Part shown: positions 56,090 to 64,000 of the stretch, one piece after another
How positions within the stretch are numbered: the stretch's first letter is position 1
How the letters are laid out: each line of letters opens with the position of its first letter
Assembly (NCBI RefSeq): GCF_002855515.1
Contig: NZ_PKRP01000002.1
Span: forward strand, 682,001-746,000
Direction: 5' to 3'
Source: Rhizobium sp. TH135
GTDB taxonomy: Bacteria; Pseudomonadota; Alphaproteobacteria; Rhizobiales; Rhizobiaceae
Length of the DNA stretch: 64,000 nt
Translations under genes and position numbers: made by a program
Notes under the pieces: generated by a model
The model's database searches: none
The model's input: the letters and a program-made list of their open reading frames with translations, nothing else
Told to the model about the DNA's origin: nothing

Positions 56090-58291
56090 CTACTTGCTGC
56101 TTGCCGTGAACACGCCGTCCCAACCGTCCGGTGCCGTCTCAGGCAGCGTCTCAAGGCGCTCCTGATAGAGCTTGTGCGTGCCGGAAAGCGCGTTTGGCGG
56201 CAGGGCCTGCAGGATCCGCAGATACTCACGTGCGGCGCCAAGATCGCCGGCCTGCCAGGCGGCGATGAAGCTCCCGTGACGTTCGAGCAGCTCTGTCTGC
56301 CCCAAGGCGGTGTCCAATGAAGCCCCCATCAGCGCATGCAGCGTCACCGGCGCCTGCCGTCCGACCACGCGCACACGGTCGACTTCGGCGAAGAGCAGGC
56401 CCGTCGTCCGGGCCTGCACATCGTCGGTCACCAGGATCGAGACATCGTAGAGCTTGGTCATGCCCTCGACACGCGAGGCCAGATTGACGCTGTCGCCGAG
56501 ACAGGAATAGCTGAAGCGCTGGTCGGAGCCGAGATTGCCGACACAGGCCATGCCGGTATTGAGCCCGATACCGATCTTGAGGCGCATGCCGCTCTCGCTG
56601 TTCAGCCGCTCCAGCGCTGTGACCATGTCGAGTGCGGCGAGACAAGCCTTTTGCGGATGGTCGGTGATGTCGAGCGGCGCGTTCCAGAAAGCCATGATCG
56701 CATCGCCGATATATTTGTCGATCGTCGCCTCGCGCTGCAAAAGCACGTCGGTCATCGGCGTCAGGAAGTTGTTGAGAAGCCCGGTAAGCTCGGTCGGGGT
56801 GAGCTTTTCCGACAGCGTGGTGAAGCCGCGGATGTCGGAGAACAGGATGGTGAGCTCCCGGTCCTCGCCGCCGAGCGTTAGGCCTTCGGGGTTTTCCGAG
56901 AGCCGTTCGACCAGCGTCGGCGAAAGATAGCGCCCGAAGCTCTCGCGCACGAAGCGCTTTTCCCGATGGGTGAGCATCAGGAGGAGCGGCAGAGCCGTGA
57001 GCAGCACCGCGCCGAGGCTCGCCAGCGGCAATAGCGGATCGAAAAGCGTCAGCGCACGCGAAAAGGCAAGCCACGACCCACCGCCAACGAGCCCCGCGAG
57101 CAGAAGGCCGGTCATCACCGAAAGGGCAGGGGTGACGGTCGCCAGCACCAGAAGCAGCACAAGCCCGACGGCGATGGCCGCTGCCCGTTCCGCGCCTATC
57201 ATCCAGTCCGGACGCTGCAGGAAGACGCCGCTCGCGATCTGGTCGATGATCTCGGCATGCACCTTAACACCCGCCATGGCCGGATCGACTGGCGTCGCCA
57301 CAATATCGCGCAGGCCCACCGCACTGGTGCCGACCAGCAGAATGCGCCCCTGGATCTGGCCCGCAAGTGTCGCGGCCTTTGCGGGATCGAAGAGATCGGC
57401 AGCTGAAATCACCGGCATGTTCGGCAGGCCGGAATAATAGATCCAGATCTCGCCATCGGCGGACACGGGAATGTCGAGCGCGCCGACCCTCAGGTCCGTC
57501 ATCGCCGAGCCCTCCGAGCTACCAGCCGAGCGCAACACGAAGGACCCCGCCTGCTGGGCAATCCGGAGCGTCTCGATCGACAGCGCCGGGTAGAGCCTGT
57601 CGCCACTTTTGGAGATCAGCGGAAAGGTGCGGATGATGTTGTCGGGCGTCGGCGGGAAGGAGAAATAGCCCATCGCCGTCGCCCGCTCGCTGAGCAGGGA
57701 GAGATTGGAGAGTGCGCCGGAATAGGGCAGAAGCCGCGCCTGCGGATCCGGCCCGACGAAGGCGAAGCCCGCCTTCGGTTCAGGGGCCGGTGCTGATGTC
57801 TCGTTGGTCAGCGCGATCCCGAGCGCCACGGCATTCGCGGCAACCGCATCTGCCAATTGAGCATCCGGATCCGGGAGATCAGGGCCGACCTCGATCGCAA
57901 TCCCCTGGCGCCGCATCTCCTCGACCAGACGGGCAGGTGCCGTTCTGTCCGCTTCGGAAAACACGATATCGAAGCCGATCGCAGCCGCACCCAGCCCGCT
58001 TGCCCGCGTCACGATCTCCGCCACCGTCCGGCGCGACCAGGGCCATTGCCCGAGCGTACCGATCGAGGCCTCGTCGATATCGATGACCGCAACCGGCGGA
58101 TCGGTCGCGTCGCGCGGCTTGATGGTCTGATAGGTATCGAACACGAGCGAAGTCAGCCGGAAGGCCTGGGGAGCAAAGGCCGCATGCGCGGTGATAACCG
58201 CGACGAGTGCTGCCACCCCCATCAGCATCACCCCGAGCTTGCGCCGCTGCGAGGACGAGAGGCGACGGCGCGGGCTGGGGGCCTTGGCCAT
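56090..58291 (-). CDS. CHASE2-domain class III adenylate cyclase
   Basis: The 733-residue protein has an N-terminal helix (about 20-40), a periplasmic CHASE2 sensor (45-355: VAVIDIDEASIGTLGQWPW, GRILLVGTSAVGLRDIVATPV), three membrane helices (370-440) and a class III cyclase domain (475-640). Catalytic residues look complete: metal aspartates in FSDIRGFTTL (about 486) and YIGDAIMAFW (about 530), the adenine-selecting lysine in TIDKYIGD and aspartate in LGDSVNLASR, and the transition-state Asn and Arg in the latter. It should make cAMP in response to an envelope signal. It lies 26 bases after the FecR-domain gene and is probably the last gene of that operon. Start 58291 is MAKAPS. Confidence 0.94.
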   Translation of the reverse strand: MAKAPSPRRRLSSSQRRKLGVMLMGVAALVAVITAHAAFAPQAFRLTSLVFDTYQTIKPRDATDPPVAVIDIDEASIGTLGQWPWSRRTVAEIVTRASGLGAAAIGFDIVFSEADRTAPARLVEEMRRQGIAIEVGPDLPDPDAQLADAVAANAVALGIALTNETSAPAPEPKAGFAFVGPDPQARLLPYSGALSNLSLLSERATAMGYFSFPPTPDNIIRTFPLISKSGDRLYPALSIETLRIAQQAGSFVLRSAGSSEGSAMTDLRVGALDIPVSADGEIWIYYSGLPNMPVISAADLFDPAKAATLAGQIQGRILLVGTSAVGLRDIVATPVDPAMAGVKVHAEIIDQIASGVFLQRPDWMIGAERAAAIAVGLVLLLVLATVTPALSVMTGLLLAGLVGGGSWLAFSRALTLFDPLLPLASLGAVLLTALPLLLMLTHREKRFVRESFGRYLSPTLVERLSENPEGLTLGGEDRELTILFSDIRGFTTLSEKLTPTELTGLLNNFLTPMTDVLLQREATIDKYIGDAIMAFWNAPLDITDHPQKACLAALDMVTALERLNSESGMRLKIGIGLNTGMACVGNLGSDQRFSYSCLGDSVNLASRVEGMTKLYDVSILVTDDVQARTTGLLFAEVDRVRVVGRQAPVTLHALMGASLDTALGQTELLERHGSFIAAWQAGDLGAAREYLRILQALPPNALSGTHKLYQERLETLPETAPDGWDGVFTASSK

Positions 58292-58317
58292 CGTCGGGCG
58301 CCCCTGTGCCGCCGCTG

Positions 58318-60837
58318 TCACTGGGGGATGTCCGCAGTGCTCCCGGCGAAGATGCCGGTGGAGGACCAAGTACCGTCGGTTGCCGTGAAGTTGCCCATGA
58401 TGCCCTTGACCGGGTCCGTACCATTAGAAGCGAAGGCGCCGGTGACGCTGGTGGCAATCCCGATCATGGATGTGCTGGTCAAGGTCGAGACAGCATTGGC
58501 ACCGGATTCGAAACTGACTTCCGCTCCGAAAGTGGCTTTTCCGTCGAAGTCACTGATCTCGATTGTGCCCCTCCGCGCGCCGAAATCCATCGTGGCCGAC
58601 AGATCGCCGGTTGCGATATATTGCGATCCATCATTCACGACGGTGCCCACGGCATGGCCGGAATACGTGGCGGTGCCGGTCACGGAAGAGGGGATGATTT
58701 CCACCTGCTTTCCGACAATCCAGTTGCCGAGGTGGACGCTGTAGCCGCTCTCCGGCCCCGACTGCTTGCCCCACCAACCCCAGGTCATGAAATCACAGGA
58801 ATTGCAGATCTCAGCACTGGAATTGTCGTCGAAGATTTTGGCGGCCACGACCGCGGACGAAACCATATAGGCTTCGCCCCAGGAATCCACTCCAGCGATA
58901 AGCTGGTCTGTCAGATAGCTTTGTTCATAACCCGGGTTGTCGAGGAAGTCCGCGAAGTAATTGCTATTGCTGGACGTGTCGATGATCGAGCCATTGAATG
59001 TTCCTGCGTCCTTGTCGAAAGTAAATTCGGTCGTGCCGTTAAAGACCACGCTGTCGCCGTCTGTCGTGTTCGCCACCCCTGAGGAAAAGCCGTTCAACTG
59101 GCCGTCGAAGCTGCGGGTTCCTGCTGTCGCCGCGCTGTTGCGGCTCGCAACCTGAACGCCGTCATAGATGTCTTCTTGAGCTCCGAAGTCGTCGATGCCG
59201 CCCGTTGCCAGCACCAGATACTCGCCGTCCGCGCCGAAGATGTGGTCTCCCGAGCCGCTGCCGAGTGTTGCCACGTACTTTGACGGGCCCGAATTCGTAT
59301 CTGGATCGCTGCTCTGGTATGATCCAGAGACGCGCCCTGTCATCTCGTAGGCGCCGTCATTGTCCTTGAAGCTGCCGGCCATCACCTGGATTCGACTGCG
59401 CTGGGTCGATCCATCGCCGGATATCGAAAGCGAGCCCTGCAGAAGTCGTGCAACCGCGTCGTCTCCGCTCACGCCGGCTACATAAAGGTCACTGGCGGAG
59501 GCGCGAACCGGTGTGCTTTCGCCGGACTGAAATGATCCTGTAAACGGCACCGTCACTCCTCCAATCGATGTCCCGCCATTTAGCGGATCACGCTGCACGG
59601 AATAGCGGAAGACTTCGCCTGAAGAGAAGACTGCGCTCGCATCCGCTGCCTTGCCGCCGACGATATAGACGGCCTCGCCGCCGTCGGCCTCGAGAAAATA
59701 GGCGATGAATTCGCCGCTGCCGGTATAGGCCGTTCCGCTGACGGACCCAAGGCTGCCGATCGTGCCGTTCACCGCTTCGCTTGTCAGCGTGTCACTGGTG
59801 GCTGGCTTTTCTAGCGATACCTGTCCCAACTGCCCGAAGGTGCCGGTCAGCCGACCGTCTCCATCGGTCGTCAAGTTGCCCGAGATAGTGTCCCGTTCGA
59901 TATCGCCGTCATTGTCGATGATGGTCACCGCTTGCGCAGACCCGTCCCAAGGCTCCTCCGGCTCTGGCTCCGGGTCAACAGGATCCACCGGCACATCCGG
60001 CCGCGGCCCCACATCCCGCTGCGACTCTCCCGCCACTTCTTCCACCGGCGTCGTCACGATCGGCCGCGGCTGCGGCACCGGGATCGTGTTTTCCGAAGGC
60101 AGCTGCGCCGAGTTGCTTTGGCTGACCGTGCTGCTCGCGACCGTCTGGTCGGTCGGCGTATTGCTGGTGCCGCCACCCTGGCCGGGCCGACCGGCGAGGG
60201 TCTGTTGCAAGCCGCTCACCCATTGCGGCGGCGTGCGCTGAACGCGCGGCTGGCCGTCGCCTGCGACGATCGAGAAGCCCTGCTTGAAGAGGCGCTGCGG
60301 CGAACCATTGCCGGTCAGCTGCACTTCCTTGCCATAGACCAACGTCATATGCGGCGGCAGCGGCTGGCCGTCGGGCGTCTGGCCGTTGAGATTGATGTCG
60401 ACCACGGCGCCACGAATGCCGGCAGTCCCGATCGGCGTGTCGATCTTCACATTGCCGCTCGCCTTCGAGGCCTTGCCGCCGATGAAACGCAACGCCCCCT
60501 TGGTCATGGTGGCAGCCAGCGAGGCCGTGTTTTTCTCCGGATCGTAGACGAAGCTGTCGATCACCACGGAGGAGTTGGGTCCGACGGTGAACGATGTCCC
60601 GTCGGCCAGCAGGATCTGCACCAGGCCTTCGCCGCTGGTCTCGATCCGGTGATTGCGGATGACGGCATCGCCGAGCGAGATCAGGCGCGGCTTGCCTGAA
60701 GCATCAAACGCGGTTGCCCGAGGATTGACGGCGGCGGTGACGCCGGCAACGTCGGTCTCGGCTTGCGCCGGAGCCCCCGCCAGCATCAGCAGAGCGGCAG
60801 AGGTGCAAAGCAGGGCATGACGCGTGTTCGTCTTCAT
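58318..60837 (-). CDS. Secreted FecR-domain protein with TbpB-like beta-barrel region
   Basis: The 839-residue protein has a Sec signal (cleavage near PAQAET, no lipobox). A FecR domain at about residues 45-160 shows LGDAVIRNHRIETSGEG, VQILLADGTSFTVGPNSSV and GTAGIRGAVVDI. A Pro/Glu-rich linker lies near 260-305. A long Gly/Ser/Asp-rich beta region follows. The last 120 residues (GTATYSGHAVGTV, MDFGARRGTIEISDFDGKAT, GIMGNFTATDGTW) resemble the C-terminal barrel of TbpB-like Slam clients, and CNSCDFMTWGWWGK near residue 680 is a further conserved-looking motif. The start follows AGGAGC. It lies 10 bases after the TPR/barrel gene. The TbpB likeness is from pattern only. Confidence 0.8.
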   Translation of the reverse strand: MKTNTRHALLCTSAALLMLAGAPAQAETDVAGVTAAVNPRATAFDASGKPRLISLGDAVIRNHRIETSGEGLVQILLADGTSFTVGPNSSVVIDSFVYDPEKNTASLAATMTKGALRFIGGKASKASGNVKIDTPIGTAGIRGAVVDINLNGQTPDGQPLPPHMTLVYGKEVQLTGNGSPQRLFKQGFSIVAGDGQPRVQRTPPQWVSGLQQTLAGRPGQGGGTSNTPTDQTVASSTVSQSNSAQLPSENTIPVPQPRPIVTTPVEEVAGESQRDVGPRPDVPVDPVDPEPEPEEPWDGSAQAVTIIDNDGDIERDTISGNLTTDGDGRLTGTFGQLGQVSLEKPATSDTLTSEAVNGTIGSLGSVSGTAYTGSGEFIAYFLEADGGEAVYIVGGKAADASAVFSSGEVFRYSVQRDPLNGGTSIGGVTVPFTGSFQSGESTPVRASASDLYVAGVSGDDAVARLLQGSLSISGDGSTQRSRIQVMAGSFKDNDGAYEMTGRVSGSYQSSDPDTNSGPSKYVATLGSGSGDHIFGADGEYLVLATGGIDDFGAQEDIYDGVQVASRNSAATAGTRSFDGQLNGFSSGVANTTDGDSVVFNGTTEFTFDKDAGTFNGSIIDTSSNSNYFADFLDNPGYEQSYLTDQLIAGVDSWGEAYMVSSAVVAAKIFDDNSSAEICNSCDFMTWGWWGKQSGPESGYSVHLGNWIVGKQVEIIPSSVTGTATYSGHAVGTVVNDGSQYIATGDLSATMDFGARRGTIEISDFDGKATFGAEVSFESGANAVSTLTSTSMIGIATSVTGAFASNGTDPVKGIMGNFTATDGTWSSTGIFAGSTADIPQ

Positions 60838-60847
60838 CGTGATGCTC

Positions 60848-62245
60848 CTAGAAAGCCGACTGGATGCCGATCGACACCGAGATGTTGTCGAAGGACTTGA
60901 TGTCATAATTCGACCAGACCTTGCGGTAGCCGGCCTCGGCGACCAACGCCACGCGCTCGGTAAAGGGCGTGATCTGCTTGAGGTTCAGGCTGAATTCGGT
61001 GTCGCGCTGGCTCTCGCCCGAATTGATCATGGTGTCGGGGTCGTCATAGCTGCGACCTGCAACGGCTGCTTCCAGCCCGACGATCCAGGCCGGACCATCG
61101 CCGATCAGCGCCGCATAGCGGTAAGTACCTGAGATCGCGCCGCCCACTTCGGTGGACGAGAGATAGCCCGTCTCGGCATCCCGCCGTGACGTGAGGAGCC
61201 GGCCGGTCAGGCTGAAATCTGCTGTCACATTGTGCGACCAGGAGACCTGCGCATCGAAGCGGTCGCCGCTCTGCAGCTCCGCCGTCTTGCGCGACTTGGT
61301 GTTGGAATAGTCCTCATAGCGATATTGCAGGCTCGCCGAGAGGCTGTCGACCGGCGTCACCTGCCAGTCGAAATTGGTCGAGATGCCGGCCGATGCGAGA
61401 TAGCGATCACCCTCGATCAGGACGCCGCTGGTCAAGAGCATGACGGAGACCGACCGGTCGTCCAGCCCGAAGCGGCCGAGATCGAAGACGGGCCCGGCAT
61501 AGGCTTCGGCCGCCGCCGTGTTCAGCATGTCACGGTCGCGGTATCCCGCCGCATAGCCGGAAATCCCTGCCTCCAGCGCAAGCCCTTGGATATCGGTGTC
61601 GTAGCGATAACGGACGGCACCATTGACGAAAGCATTGTAGTCCTCACCAGCGACGCTCAGATTGTCGAGCGTGTATGAAAGGCCGTTCAGCGTGACCGTG
61701 GAATTGCCAGGCCCCGCATTGGCATTGCTCTGATAGCGAAGCCCGGCGCGCAGCATGCCTGAGAACTGAGACGGATCACTCTTCTGGTCGATCGCGGCAA
61801 GATACTGGTCGACCTTGGTGGCAACCTCGGGCGGCACATCGCCGGCAGCCTTCGCCCCGTCGAAGTATTGCCGCGCCGTCTCATAGGCACCGAGCCGGTA
61901 ATAGAGCACGCCGAGTTCAAGCTGCAGCCGGGGCAGACCGGGCGCATAGATCAGCATGCGCTCCAGCGTCGAAATCGCACCCTCGAGATCGCCTGCCTGA
62001 GACGAGAGTGCCGCATATTCGAAGGCCGTGTCGAGATCGTCGGGTGCCTCCATCATCCGCGCAAAGAGCTGGCGGCGCTGCGCTTCGATCTGCTCAAGCG
62101 ACGTTGTTCCCGCCCGTGGCGCGACATTCTGCGACTGCTGGGCAGCAGCTGGAACGGTCGTGACGGTCAGGCAGAGCGCGGCAAGCGCGAGGCTCAAACT
62201 ATAGGCGGGGATGGGTGCGATCCCCCGGCTCTTCGGCAACAGCAT
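60848..62245 (-). CDS. TPR plus outer-membrane beta-barrel protein, Slam-like
   Basis: The 465-residue exported protein has a signal peptide (to about AAAQQ), two to three tetratricopeptide repeats (about residues 55-155, with AFEYAALSSQAGDLEGAISTLERML and LGVLYYRLGAYETARQYFDGA), then a region of alternating amphipathic strands starting at GLRYQSNANAGPGNS and ending with the C-terminal phenylalanine typical of outer-membrane barrels. N-terminal TPR plus a C-terminal barrel is the plan of Slam (DUF560) translocons that move TbpB-like proteins across the outer membrane. A PgaA- or porin-like role is the main alternative. It is the first gene of the operon with the FecR and cyclase genes. Confidence 0.78.
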   Translation of the reverse strand: MLLPKSRGIAPIPAYSLSLALAALCLTVTTVPAAAQQSQNVAPRAGTTSLEQIEAQRRQLFARMMEAPDDLDTAFEYAALSSQAGDLEGAISTLERMLIYAPGLPRLQLELGVLYYRLGAYETARQYFDGAKAAGDVPPEVATKVDQYLAAIDQKSDPSQFSGMLRAGLRYQSNANAGPGNSTVTLNGLSYTLDNLSVAGEDYNAFVNGAVRYRYDTDIQGLALEAGISGYAAGYRDRDMLNTAAAEAYAGPVFDLGRFGLDDRSVSVMLLTSGVLIEGDRYLASAGISTNFDWQVTPVDSLSASLQYRYEDYSNTKSRKTAELQSGDRFDAQVSWSHNVTADFSLTGRLLTSRRDAETGYLSSTEVGGAISGTYRYAALIGDGPAWIVGLEAAVAGRSYDDPDTMINSGESQRDTEFSLNLKQITPFTERVALVAEAGYRKVWSNYDIKSFDNISVSIGIQSAF

Positions 62246-62664
62246 CTGAAAAGCTACTTTGACAATGAATGGATGAATTCCCTTAAGCAGGTTAACCTCT
62301 TGTTAGAAGGTGTAAAACATGAACATACCGGCCAACATTGGGTTTTTCCCAATGCTTTGTCACCAGTGATGGCCCCGATCCATCTGCAGCCCTCACGGCG
62401 GATCAGATCTGTCTGTCACTAGCATCAGCGCGCTGGATTCTGTCCGGCAAGGTCCCGCATCATCCGTTACGCGTGGCGCTTGCGGCAAGCGAATTTCGCA
62501 GGCGGTTTTCCCATACCTGCCAAAGAACACGCATCCTCCTCCGGGGCTGGCAGCAAAAAGGTCACGGAACTTTGATTTTTCGAGGGGGTGCCTGCCTTGT
62601 TTGGCGCCTTTTGCCGTTATAACGGTGGACCCATCCAAGACCCTTGCAAGCAGGTAACTGACCC
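62246..62664. other. Divergent intergenic region between Slam-like and dsbA-like genes
   Basis: This 419-base gap holds the promoters of both divergent genes. It includes a CATTGGG-ttttt-CCCAATG hairpin at 62336-62354, about 90 bases before the Slam-like gene, and a possible dsbA-like promoter with CTTGTT (62596-62601) and TATAAC (62618-62623) 16 bases apart. Open frames in it lack coding character. Confidence 0.5.
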
Positions 62665-63411
62665 ATGTCGACTTCCGAACTCTCGATCACCAAGCGCCGT
62701 TTGCTCGGCGGCATCGCCATCGCCGCCGTCGGTTTCGCGCTCACCGCCTGCAGCGACGCTGAAGACAAGGCCGCCAGCGCTGAACCGAAGCCGGCCGTCA
62801 GCAACGAGACCACGGCCTCGACCACCTCCGCCGAGATCCCGACCGCCGACCGCGATGTCGATATGGAAGCGGCTCTGAAGCCCGGCTCGCTGAAGGAAAT
62901 GGCGCTGGGCGACCCGAACGCTCCGGTCAAGGTGATCGAATACATGTCGATGACCTGCCCGCACTGCGCGCATTTCCATGAAAACACCTTCGAAGCGATC
63001 AAGACCAAGTATGTCGACACCGGCAAGGTCTATTTCGTGCTGCGCGAATTCCCGTTCCCGCAGGACACCGCCTCGCTCGCAGCCTTCATGCTGGCCCGCT
63101 GCACGACGGAAGACAAGTTCTTCCCCTTCGTTTCCATGCTGCTCAAGCAGCAGCGCACCTGGGCTGCTCCGACGGATGGCGACGTCCGTGGCGCCATGCT
63201 GCAGCTTTCCAAGCTCGGTGGTTTTACACAGGAGACCTTCGACGCCTGCTTGACGAACGCCCAGCTTGCCGGTGATGTGTCGGCAGTCCGCGATCGCGGC
63301 GCCCAGGAATTCGGAGTTCAGTCGACCCCGACTTTCCTGATCAATGGCAAGGCCTATTCGGGGGACATGTCGGTTGACTCCATGTCGGCCCTCATCGACA
63401 GCCTGCTCTGA
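62665..63411 (+). CDS. DsbA family thiol-disulphide lipoprotein
   Basis: The 248-residue protein has an N-terminal signal with a lipobox-like LTAC, an Ala/Thr/Ser/Glu-rich linker, and a thioredoxin-fold domain with an alpha-helical insert. The redox motif is CPHC in MSMTCPHCAHFHE, with the cis-proline loop in VQSTPTFLING. It probably oxidises or reshuffles periplasmic disulphides. It lies just before smc, a pairing common in Rhizobiaceae. Confidence 0.94.
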   Translation: MSTSELSITKRRLLGGIAIAAVGFALTACSDAEDKAASAEPKPAVSNETTASTTSAEIPTADRDVDMEAALKPGSLKEMALGDPNAPVKVIEYMSMTCPHCAHFHENTFEAIKTKYVDTGKVYFVLREFPFPQDTASLAAFMLARCTTEDKFFPFVSMLLKQQRTWAAPTDGDVRGAMLQLSKLGGFTQETFDACLTNAQLAGDVSAVRDRGAQEFGVQSTPTFLINGKAYSGDMSVDSMSALIDSLL

Positions 63412-63430
63412 TCGACGTTCCGTTCTGACG

Positions 63431-63463
63431 ACGGGCGCCGGGGAAACCCGTGCGCCCGTTTTT
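63431..63463 (+). terminator. Rho-independent terminator after the dsbA-like gene
   Basis: ACGGGCGC and GCGCCCGT arms with an inner stem and GAAA loop are followed by five T. It separates the dsbA-like gene from smc. Confidence 0.87.
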
Positions 63464-63489
63464 CATGCGATGGCGCGGGGCATGACACG

Positions 63490-64000
63490 ATGAAATTCAA
63501 CCGTCTCCGCCTCGTCGGCTTCAAGTCCTTCGTCGAACCCTCCGAATTCATCATCGAGCGCGGCCTGACCGGCATTGTTGGGCCGAATGGCTGCGGCAAA
63601 TCGAACCTCGTCGAAGCACTCCGCTGGGTCATGGGCGAGAACTCCTACAAGAACATGCGCGCGTCCGGCATGGACGACGTCATCTTCTCCGGCTCCGGCA
63701 ACCGCCCCGCCCGCAACTCGGCGGAAGTCGGCCTCTATCTCGACAATTCCGACCGCACCGCGCCCGCCGCCTTCAACGATGCCGACGAGATCCAGGTCAC
63801 GCGCCGCATCGAGCGCGGCAATGGATCGGTCTACCGCATCAATGGCAAGGAGGCCCGCGCCAAGGATGTGCAGCTTCTCTTCGCCGATGCCTCGACCGGC
63901 GCCCGCTCGCCCTCCATGGTCGGCCAGGGCCGCATCGGCGAGCTGATCCAGGCCAAGCCTCAGGCCCGCCGGCAATTGCTGGAAGAGGCCGCTGGCATTT
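63490..64000 (+). CDS. smc: Chromosome segregation protein SMC, 3' end beyond the window
   Basis: The first 170 codons of an SMC ATPase are present. They show the N-terminal head: [20 protein letters not shown], Walker [21 protein letters not shown], the Q-loop region and [23 protein letters not shown] compacts and helps separate sister chromosomes together with ScpA and ScpB. The coiled-coil arms, hinge and C-terminal head lie beyond the right edge. Confidence 0.98.
   Translation, partial: MKFNRLRLVGFKSFVEPSEFIIERGLTGIVGPNGCGKSNLVEALRWVMGENSYKNMRASGMDDVIFSGSGNRPARNSAEVGLYLDNSDRTAPAAFNDADEIQVTRRIERGNGSVYRINGKEARAKDVQLLFADASTGARSPSMVGQGRIGELIQAKPQARRQLLEEAAGI

Overview
The window looks like a stretch of the main chromosome of an alphaproteobacterium of the order Rhizobiales, most likely family Rhizobiaceae (Rhizobium/Agrobacterium/Ciceribacter-like). 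The signs are the GANTC methylase CcrM, the gene order ctaC-ctaD-ctaB-coxF-ctaG-ctaE...DUF983-SURF1...ispH...thrB-rnhA, the order mutY...DUF721...dsbA-like-smc, a BioR/BioY pair with TTATCTATAA boxes, IalB and DUF1344 proteins, high GC content, and RIME-like palindromic intergenic repeats. Genus and species cannot be fixed from the sequence alone. I found no rRNA, tRNA, insertion sequence, prophage or CRISPR array.

Layout. 1-5.5 kb: edge of a membrane sensor, a DUF1344 protein, a histidine phosphatase, fabI, a J-domain protein, a small surface-antigen lipoprotein and pdxH. 5.5-12.8 kb: polysaccharide deacetylase, a SoxR-controlled MFS pump with soxR, a D,D-carboxypeptidase with a SPOR domain, a VOC protein, tldD and an IalB-type protein. 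13-20.2 kb: the aa3 cytochrome c oxidase operon with an FNR/FixK-type box in front and an L,D-transpeptidase inserted within it. 20.2-26 kb: DUF1304, ispH, a PAS-GGDEF-EAL protein, a hicAB toxin-antitoxin pair, thrB, rnhA and a Dabb protein. 26-36.3 kb: peroxiredoxin, DsbD-alpha-like protein, YqgE, LysE exporter, a large membrane GGDEF-EAL protein coupled to a GNAT gene, M16 peptidase, thrC and a lipoprotein.

36-48.7 kb is the accessory-rich part. It holds several regulator/enzyme pairs with visible operators: XRE-cupin/flavin monooxygenase, TetR/SMR exporter, ArsR/NIPSNAP-monooxygenase, BioR/BioY and a MarR-GNAT fusion. It also holds a lipid kinase, a HAD phosphatase, a Tat-exported beta-carbonic anhydrase, parDE and two blocks of palindromic intergenic repeats. 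48.8-53.6 kb returns to core genes: ccrM, a HAD protein, mutY, an O-antigen-ligase-like protein and DUF721.

53.8-62.2 kb is the most unusual part. Between DUF721 and the dsbA-like/smc pair lies a group of four genes: a SulP anion transporter fused to STAS and cyclic-nucleotide-binding domains; a CHASE2 class III adenylate cyclase; a secreted FecR-domain protein with a glycine-rich beta-barrel-like C-terminus resembling transferrin-binding-protein-B-like Slam clients; and a TPR/outer-membrane beta-barrel protein resembling a Slam translocon. I propose that they form an outer-membrane-to-cAMP-to-transporter circuit. The domain calls rest on visible motifs. The circuit is inference.
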